Assembly: GCA_004352715.1 (NCBI GenBank) | Contig: SCFE01000110.1 | Location: 598,222-662,221 of the forward strand | From: Hofstenia miamia | Taxonomy: Eukaryota; Xenacoelomorpha; Acoela | Length of the DNA stretch: 64,000 nt | Direction of reading: 5' to 3' | Shown: piece after piece, positions 57,013-64,000 of the stretch | How positions within the stretch are numbered: position 1 is the stretch's first letter | Layout of the letters: the number at the start of each line of letters is the position of its first letter | Translations under genes and position numbers: made by a program | The notes under the pieces: model-generated | Database searches by the model: none | What the model was told of the DNA's origin: nothing | What the model saw: only the letters and a program-made list of their open reading frames with translations

Positions 57013-58490
57013 TTATATCTGTGTAGAGTATGTTGGCATAGTTGGAAGTTTTTGAGAAATTAAGTTAATTGCTTTAATCGATATGGCCATTTTTTTAATA
57101 ACATGATTTAGTTGCTCTTCAAAATTTAGATTTATGTCAAAAATTATTCCGAGGTACTTAAAAGTCTCAACCTGTTTTATTTGAATGCCGTTGAAATTAA
57201 GTTTGTATTTTGAAGTATCAGTAGATTTAGTATTTGATTTAACAATACAGAATTGAGTTTTTAGTGGACTTACTCTTAGTTTTATTGAAGCAAAATACTT
57301 GGCAAAAGAAGCAGTTATTTCGAGATTTTGAACCGCTTTTTCGGGACATTTATTAGAATTAACTAATATTGTGTTATCTGCATATTGTATGACGTCACAT
57401 ATTACTTCCTCTGACAAATCATTTATGTAAATATTAAATAATAAGGGACCCAAAATTGCAAACTGCGGAACCTGATTTTTAGTATATGCCCAATCTAAAA
57501 AAGATTTATTAATTTTAACTCTTTGCAAACGATTGTATAATTAACTGGAGATGACCTATGCTCTCATTAGAAACACCTAGAAATTTAACTTTTTGTAGTA
57601 AGATAGTGTGGTCAATTGCTGAGTATTAATTATAATTTATTGTTGTTCGCCATTTTTCTGTAGCTTGTACTAAGGTGTCGCTCGTAGAACTACCTTTACG
57701 AAACCCATATTGTACTCGTTAATTTGATTAAGAAGAATTCGTCCAAATATTTTGCTGATTGAAGAGGTGATTGAAATGGGTCTCTATAATTTACGCAATC
57801 TTCAGGATCATTTCTTTTAAAAAATGGTGTTATATTTGCCAATTTTAATTCATCTGGAAAAAAGGAGTGTCTTATTCATGTACTTAAAATGTAGCATATT
57901 GGTTCAGCTATTAACTCACCTGTGAGTTTTAGGAACCCCGTTGGTATTAGTGAGGGTCCACTGGATTTATTTTTTAAACATTGTATTAACTTTATGATTA
58001 TGATTTCATATTTTGTTGCAAAACGAAAAGAGAAAGAGGTTGGAGTTCCTTTGGGTTTATTAAGGCCAAAAGGTGCATTCATACCGTTGTAGTTTCCTAA
58101 ATTTAGAACTTCATTGAAAGGATTACAGATTTCCTTCTTATTTGTAATGGATTTATCTTTATTGTATATTCTTTCTAATTTTTCGGTTCTCATGTTTTTT
58201 CTATTTAGCAAATTGTTAACAAATTCCCACTTATTTTTTTGGGAAGAAAGACTTTGATAATAAAAACGGAAATAATTATTACTTGCTTTCCTTATAGCAA
58301 TATTACATAAATTTCGTGCAGCTTTATAAGCATTGTGATTTTCCAATGTTTGAGAATTTAAGGATTTTTTCCATTTCGGTTTCTTTATTTCGATTAAATC
58401 GATGCATTTAGAATCAATCCATGACTTTGAAAGATTATTTTCAGTTTCTTGGAATGTTCGGATGAAAGAATATATTTTTCTGGGTAGCAT
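57013..58490 (-). pseudogene. LINE reverse-transcriptase fragments
   Basis: 58490-57876 holds the segment between endonuclease and RT (PKWKKSLNSQTLENHNAYKA; SGPSLIPTGFLKL, the K-x-x-G-x-D-x-I-P block with Asp lost). 57528-57013 holds GPLLFNIYINDLSEEVICDV, QYADNTILVNSNK (YADD changed to YADN) and FKYLGIIFDINLNFEEQLNH. Part of the fingers region between them is deleted or scrambled. Confidence 0.82.
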
Positions 58491-58717
58491 ATATCCAAAT
58501 AGAAAAGTAAAGTTTTTGTAAATTGCGATAGCATTTCATTAGATGTTAAGGATGAATATATGGAATTCCAGTTTTCGATTTTTAAATACTGCCGCAGTTT
58601 TTTGACATCTTCTGTTGATTATTTTTGTATTTTTAGTGGGTTTACAAACGTTTAGAATGTTCGAATAAGTAGCTATAAGGCAGTGATCTGAGTATGGAAA
58701 TTCAAAACAAAAATAAT

Positions 58718-59218
58718 TTAAGACGAAACATTTTCTGATATCATGAAATAGTCAATAAGCGTTTTACTATTAACAGAAATTCTAAAAGGAATTTTTTTAT
58801 TTATTAGTGAAATATTGAAAATATTGAGAAAATTACCAAGCTTACTTTTTTCATTATCGTTTTGAAGATTTACATTCCAGTCTCCCATTACCATTATATT
58901 CGTGTTATAACTCAGAGCAGTAGAAAATTCATCTTCCATTTGTAAGAAAAAATTATTTATATAAGTTTTATTTGGACAATAAGATATATTTAGTAATTGA
59001 CTATTAAAATTTTTGTCTGGATTTTGAAGTTCGACCCAAAAACTTTCATAAGTTGAATCTTTTGCTATGTCTGTCCTAAGTTTAGGTTCGAGTACCTTAG
59101 GTATTAAAAACATGACACCCTCTCCTTTTGTATTATTAAAATGAAAGGTTGGATTTCTGTCCTTTCTAGATATTATAAATTTAGAATTATCGATTGGCCA
59201 GGACGAATTGTCAACCAA
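58718..59218 (-). pseudogene. LINE APE-type endonuclease fragment
   Basis: Frame with NIMVMGDWNVNLQND (the GDxN motif of the endonuclease/exonuclease/phosphatase fold) and ISVNSKTLIDYFMISEN (S-x-x-I-D-x-x C-terminal motif). N-terminal residues sit in other frames around 59.25-59.4 kb. This enzyme would nick target DNA for reverse transcription. Confidence 0.8.
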
Positions 59219-59579
59219 GTTTCAGTTCAATGAATTGTCTAAGTTCTGAATTTTTATTGAGAGATTCTGAAAATTTATGTGAATATATTTAAAGGAATTA
59301 ATTGAATGCATTATGTTTGAGAATTCTAAGTATTCATAAATATTTCAGTTTTGAAAGGTCCTGGAATTATCTCGATGTCGGATATAAGCAATATTGTGGT
59401 TACTACTAGAAAGTAGAATACACAATGTTTTGTTGTTTTAATGAAAATCCAATTTTTAAATATCTTGCATGTATTCATGATGTTTTTTATGCTTATATAT
59501 ATAGATAAAGTTTCTCTAGCAGGAAATATTCAATTTTGAGTTAAAAATAATTAAAATTAAATATATGATAGAGTGTGGG

Positions 59580-60546
59580 TTATTGGCGATAACATAAATT
59601 AGGCGAAATATTCGCCATAACCCAAGTATAGTTAGTAATATAAAAATAAAATTTACCGTCATTAGAAAAGTCTAAGAAAGTTTCTAATTCTGTGAAACTC
59701 AGCGGGTGACAACGGCGGTGTTGTTGAAAGAACGTCAGCGTAACTTCGTCACATGTATATTGGCGGTGAGAGTAAAGGCTTTTGTAAAAAGGGTTGGTGC
59801 GCGTTTGAAAAGCGGTTTTGATACGGAGGCGGCAGGGTAAAAGATCTAGAGCTGGCGGTGTCTGTCTTTCATCAAGCGATCGCTGATTGAATACATGGTG
59901 CGGCGGCGTGTTAAAAAAGACTTTGATAGACTGTGCAAGCCTTCCATAACCTTTTTTGGAATAGTAGATTCAATTTTCTGTGAATAAACTTCTATTAACA
60001 ATAGATCCTACATAAAAAGTTAGAATTATCAAAAACAGTATAATTTAACAGTTTGGCGTTTTGTTTAATAAGTAAATTTAGTTCAACCGATTTTTTGTTA
60101 AATTCCTCGTCCTTAGGAAAAGGAGCTATTTCACAAAGGAAAACTTTAGCTGAACTAAACTTAGTTTTAACAACATTAATAAATTTCTTATACTTATCTA
60201 TAAGATTTTCTTTCTTTTGCATTATATCGTTTCTCCCTATCGTAATGAGAATTGTCTTTAAATTTTTCGATTCAGGATAGAGAGGTATTACATCTACTAA
60301 ATCTTCAATGGTTGCTCCCGGGTAAGAACGATCGCATGTGGGAGTCCTTAGTAATCCCGGAGCTTTAAGGTGGCGATACATGGATGATCCAATTGCAAGG
60401 AATTCAGATTCCGCTCTCAAATGTTTGGGGCGAGGTATCTTTTTATCTGTTTGAGAGAGCATATGTTTAAATTCTGGTTCATCTTGTGTAGTTTTGTTGG
60501 ATGATTCGGATTGCATTTCTTTGATAGCCGCTAACATGTTGAACAA
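59580..60546 (-). pseudogene. LINE ORF1 with SGNH-hydrolase (esterase) domain
   Basis: From ATG 60546 the frame runs to 59995 and has the SGNH blocks FLAIGSSMYR (block I, Ser), SYPGATIEDL (block II, Gly) and ILITIGRNDI (block III, G-x-N-D). Block V lies past a frameshift near 60000; the frame then reopens with AQSIKVFFNTPPHH through a GC-richer tail to about 59580. Esterase-type ORF1 proteins occur in some CR1/L2-clade LINEs, where the domain may aid membrane or RNP interaction. Known from the family, not shown here: the enzymatic target. Confidence 0.75.
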
Positions 60547-60615
60547 GATAATTAGTTAATCTCTGCCCAGATTTTTCAGAGGAGCTAATAATTTAGTTTT
60601 GCTTAACTCCTCTTC

Positions 60616-60668
60616 AGGTAGCGCAATATGCGAAATAGCGTTAATCGTGGTCAGGTAGCGCAATATGC
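60616..60668. repeat. Short direct repeat upstream of LINE ORF1
   Basis: CAGGTAGCGCAATATGCG occurs at about 60616 and again about 34 bp further on, in the 5' region of the minus-strand LINE. Reiterated 5' UTR motifs are common in LINE promoters; its role is inferred only. Confidence 0.6.
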
Positions 60669-60669
60669 G

Positions 60670-61720
60670 CAAGGACCGACTGCTCGCGATGAAAGCATCT
60701 GTAATTATTACTAAGATTTACGTAATATACAAAATTCATTACAACCGGCCTCAACTAGCCTATGAAATAAAAAATCCCGATTATTAAACATTTTAAAAAT
60801 TTTTGTCAAATGCTCAAGTATTATTTGAATCATAACTTGAACACCATTGAGACTAGAAAAAAACTTTGATTGACAAGTTATGAAATTTCATTTGAAAGTT
60901 ATACAAAAAAGAGTTAGTTAAATAAATACAGATCTGTATGTAGGTACACACGGCTTACGGCCTGTAGATTTGCGGCAGTAAAAACAAAAATGAGGCCTCA
61001 AAAATACTACACCACAGGCTAGCATTTGATGTAATAAGTAACTTTGAGTAGTTTAGCATAAAGAATTCGCAATTTTGTACATCTCTGTGATTTTTAAAAC
61101 ATTTCGATTTTTTTGGGAATTGCAAAAAGTAAATTAACAAAGAACAATAATCTCTCTATATTTCAATATTAGTGTTTTGACGGCATAAATCGCCGTTTCT
61201 ACGTTGAGATGCGACACTTCTAGAAATTGAATACATGTATTTGCGTGTAAAGCTCTCTAATATATATGATGAAGTAATTATTTCTTTCGAAGCCAATATA
61301 ATGACTGTAAGTTCACTAGCATAAAATTTTACACCAATTATTTAGTTGCAAGACAGTTTATTGCTTCTTTTCTTTTTGTTATGTAAATCACCAGATCGCG
61401 ATTAAGATAAATCCGTTGGATAATGATATTCATTTTTGAAATTATTCGTAAGTAAAATAGTCAAATACATGTATTCTGAATGTGAAAATTCACTCATCAC
61501 ACAGTCAATAATACATCCTAAAGTAACTTTGGTAAGTTTGTACTATTTAGAATAGAATCCGGTATGACTTCTATTAAGTGACATATATCTACTTTTGGTT
61601 GCGGCAGCTTTAGCATTTCCTACCACTATTATGAACAATTTGAATTTTAACTGCTAAGTGCTTTAATTGAAATCGCAGTTTTTTAAATGGCTATTTTGAA
61701 TTGTCTTTGAATGGGTAAGT
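60670..61720. other. Non-coding, nothing recognised
   Basis: AT-rich spacer between LINE remnants. Confidence 0.4.
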
Positions 61721-62240
61721 AATGGGTAAATGTAGTTCTCAAGTACTTAAAATATCCACTTATTTGAGTGACTTCAAAATTTAACATGCTAAGAACAATT
61801 TTTTAAATTCATTTTTTGATTTTGCAATACAAAAGAGAGTTTTTGCAGGGATTAAACCTAATTAGAGTTGGGCTAAATAGTAGCTAATTTAGCACAGTTA
61901 TCTTCAATTTTTTTACTAGTATCTTCAATCGATATTTATGAATAGAATAGACAGGATTACTACTTGGTCACTTTTAACTCACTTTGTTATTAAAATAACT
62001 TAAAGTCGCTCTTAATAATTTTTGGGCACTTTTTTCATGATTAATTTAAATTATTAATTTGTAAATCTAAATATAGCATTATTTCATCGGAAATGTCATT
62101 TAAATGGTAATAATGAGTGAATAAGAAGGGAATGTTCACAAACTTTGAAAGAATAAAACATTTAGAAACTACTTGGTCACTTTTTGTGACCCCTGAAGAT
62201 AGATCTGCATTATCAGCGTAATGCAAAACATATCAATTAG
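61720..62240 (-). pseudogene. LINE reverse-transcriptase scrap
   Basis: Starts at LHYADNADLSSGV (a YADD-like motif) at about 62226 and continues leftward with the same order of phrases as the copy at 63.0-63.3 kb (compare CAAGTA(C)TTAAAAT and CTAAGAACAATTTTTT). Strongly degenerate. A CTACTTGGTCACTTTT phrase occurs twice inside it (about 61960 and 62169). Confidence 0.5.
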
Positions 62241-62244
62241 CATA

Positions 62245-63335
62245 ATTGCTCAAGAAGAAGAAGAAACAATCTTTATTCAGAGATTACGTTAGCAGTATAT
62301 TATATACTGATAGCAACTCTGAAAGCGTTAACAAAAATGTACAACAAAAAACGTTACAAAATAAAATATTGCGCACTTGGGCTATGGAGTTTTAATTTCT
62401 GTTAGTTGAATAATATGGATTATATTATCCATTTGAATTCATTTATTTTTTTCTCGAATTAGGTATAGAAATATAGTTTGACAGTTTTCGTTAAATATCT
62501 CCAATGGTTTCAGTAGTTTTAATTCTCTATGTAGATCATTCCAAAGTTGTATAGAAATATTAATAAATGAGTTTTTCATAATTCTCTTTTTACAAAGAAT
62601 TTGTTTCGTATTTCGAGTTCGCGTGTTTAGGTGTGCCACTATACCGAGATTAGGAAAATTTATCTTATTGTTTACAATCCTATGCAATGTTGTTAATACA
62701 TTTATGTGAAGTAGGCATTGGGGATCTATGAAGTTTTTACTCAATGTTTTGTATTCAGTATTATTATTAACAGAATAATTGTGCAAGCTTCATTGACCAT
62801 TTCAATTGTGCATTAATTTTCTTTAGGAAATTTTCATTCACATCCGTATAAAGCACATTGTCATGATAAAAGTAACTTAAGACTCTATCATGTATCAATT
62901 GAATTCTAACTTTTGTAGGTAGTTGCTGAGATATATTACTGAGTGCTTTAAAAGATGATATTAAATTGCATTTGAAAAGTAATTAATGAATCAAATGTAA
63001 TTCCCAAGTATTTAAAATTGTGCACTTGATATATTTGGGTGTCATTAAAATGTTACTTATGCTGAGAACAATTTTTTGAATAAGCTTTTGATTTTATAAT
63101 AAAAAATTGAGTTTTGGTCGAATTAACAAGCAATTTCAGTGAAGCAAAGTTGTGAGATACTTTAGTAAAATTATTTTCAATTATTTTGATTGTATTTTCA
63201 ATCGATTTAATTGAAGAAGATCATCATCAGCGTATTGAATAACATGACAAGTAGTTTAATTACTTAAGTCATTAACATATATTTTAAAAGCAAGGGTCCT
63301 AAAATTGTTCCATGTTGTAAACCTCTTTTGATTTC
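62245..63335 (-). pseudogene. LINE remnant: RT palm to 3' UTR
   Basis: From 63335 leftward: GTILGPLL, FKIYVNDLSN, VIQYADDDLLQLN (YADD intact), then NVLYTDVNENFLKKINAQLK, the C-terminal block KKRIMKNSFINISIQLWNDL (62786-62439) and a 3' UTR with AACGCTTTCAGAGTTGCTAT ... TCTGAATAAAGATTGTTTC and a TTC-rich tail at 62245-62275. The same 3' UTR is found at 54.88 kb, defining one LINE family. Several stops and frameshifts. Confidence 0.75.
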
Positions 63336-63339
63336 TATC

Positions 63340-64000
63340 CAAAGTAATATAGAAATTTCTAAGGATTTTGTCAAAGTTTATACATTTAAATATAAATGCA
63401 TTTTAAGGTATAAAAGCAATTTCAAATTACTTCTACATATAAAAGTGTTGACTAAGAATTGCATAATAAATTCGTTAGCAGAATTTTAATTCAGCATCAT
63501 GCACAAAGTCTAAAGAGGGCATAATATACTTTCAATCCAATATTTCAAGGAGTTATAATCAAATACACTGACACAGAAAATTAGAGTGGAGCTGGAAAGC
63601 TAGAGGGCGAGCGGAGAGTTTACAATATTCATAAAATGCTGGGGATTAGATATAGTCAATTTGACATTTGCTAATGTTGACGTAAAACCATTATCAGTGC
63701 ACGTGGTGATAATTCAATGCCTGGTAACTAATAATAAATAACAGAAATTGCACTCTTGTAGCAATTTCTCAATTCGCCAGGTAAAATTTTGTGTTAAATT
63801 TGATCAGATTTCTAACAAAGCTTTCAGAAGTATTCGTTAGAATCACACTGTGAAAATATAAAGTAGTTTCTGAACATTATTATTTACCACTTAAGCGTTA
63901 ACTTCAAGAAAACCTTTGTAACTAGCAATTAGAGGCTTACCAAAAATAGGGTGTACTACTATTTGAAAATCTGAAAGTTTCAAATATGTTATATTTTTAG
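63340..64000. other. Non-coding, nothing recognised
   Basis: AT-rich. No exon, repeat or LINE block identified. Confidence 0.4.

Larger units (their letters stand above)
56940..60546 (-). mobile_element. Large decayed LINE (ORF1 with esterase, endonuclease, reverse transcriptase)
   Basis: Reading leftwards: ORF1 with an SGNH-hydrolase domain (60546 to about 59580), an APE-type endonuclease (59218-58718), a linker and N-terminal RT part (58490-57876), the RT palm with YADN (57528-57013), ending at NILYTDIIKKFLRKFHVK near 56945. Gene content and order match CR1/L2-clade non-LTR retrotransposons. Each domain is in its own frame, so numerous frameshifts and stops have killed it. The C-terminal ~60 residues and 3' UTR are missing here but a matching piece lies at 54.88-55.43 kb. 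Confidence 0.85.

Overview
This is an AT-rich stretch of a draft metazoan genome. Spliced genes with GT-AG introns lie among transposon debris, with two long N gaps and several single-N joins. The two recognisable host genes, a TRIM-type RING/B-box gene and the histone methyltransferase SETD2, are animal genes. SETD2 mixes introns of 37-46 nt with introns up to 6.6 kb, which fits an invertebrate such as a flatworm or nematode, but the sequence does not settle the phylum.

Layout. 1-14.04 kb: five coding exons of a minus-strand TRIM gene (RING, B-box, coiled coil) whose 3' part, probably an NHL domain, lies left of the window. Its introns hold 201-bp and 332-bp tandem repeats, a probable hAT-type MITE, a decayed LINE and a (CAA)n array. 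14-23 kb: intergenic, with a LINE scrap, (TA)n arrays and a ~2-kb tandem duplication interrupted by a gap. 23.08-23.72 kb: an unidentified proline-rich coding exon cut at an N. 26.4-32 kb: an unassigned ORF, a gap, a ~32-bp minisatellite, and a decayed Polinton/Maverick (adintovirus-like) fragment carrying the major capsid (hexon) and packaging-ATPase genes. 32.7-36.4 kb: two LINE remnants placed tail to tail and duplicated across an N.

38.98-52.74 kb: 19 consecutive, phase-consistent plus-strand exons of SETD2 encode AWS, SET, post-SET, WW and SRI domains to the natural stop codon. The N-terminal exons were not located. SETD2's 6.6-kb intron contains a mariner remnant (TIRs and TA target sites at both ends) into which a hAT element (8-bp duplication, transposase with one in-frame stop) has inserted. 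The assembly repeats the hAT's left end around a single N.

53.5-64 kb: possible minus-strand exon-like fragments, then a cluster of LINE remnants. One has a first ORF with an SGNH-esterase domain plus endonuclease and reverse transcriptase. It seems to be split by an opposite-strand LINE and a short palindromic MITE. No tRNA, rRNA or CRISPR array was recognised. The genes do not form a pathway: the two host genes are independent and most remaining recognisable content is selfish DNA.
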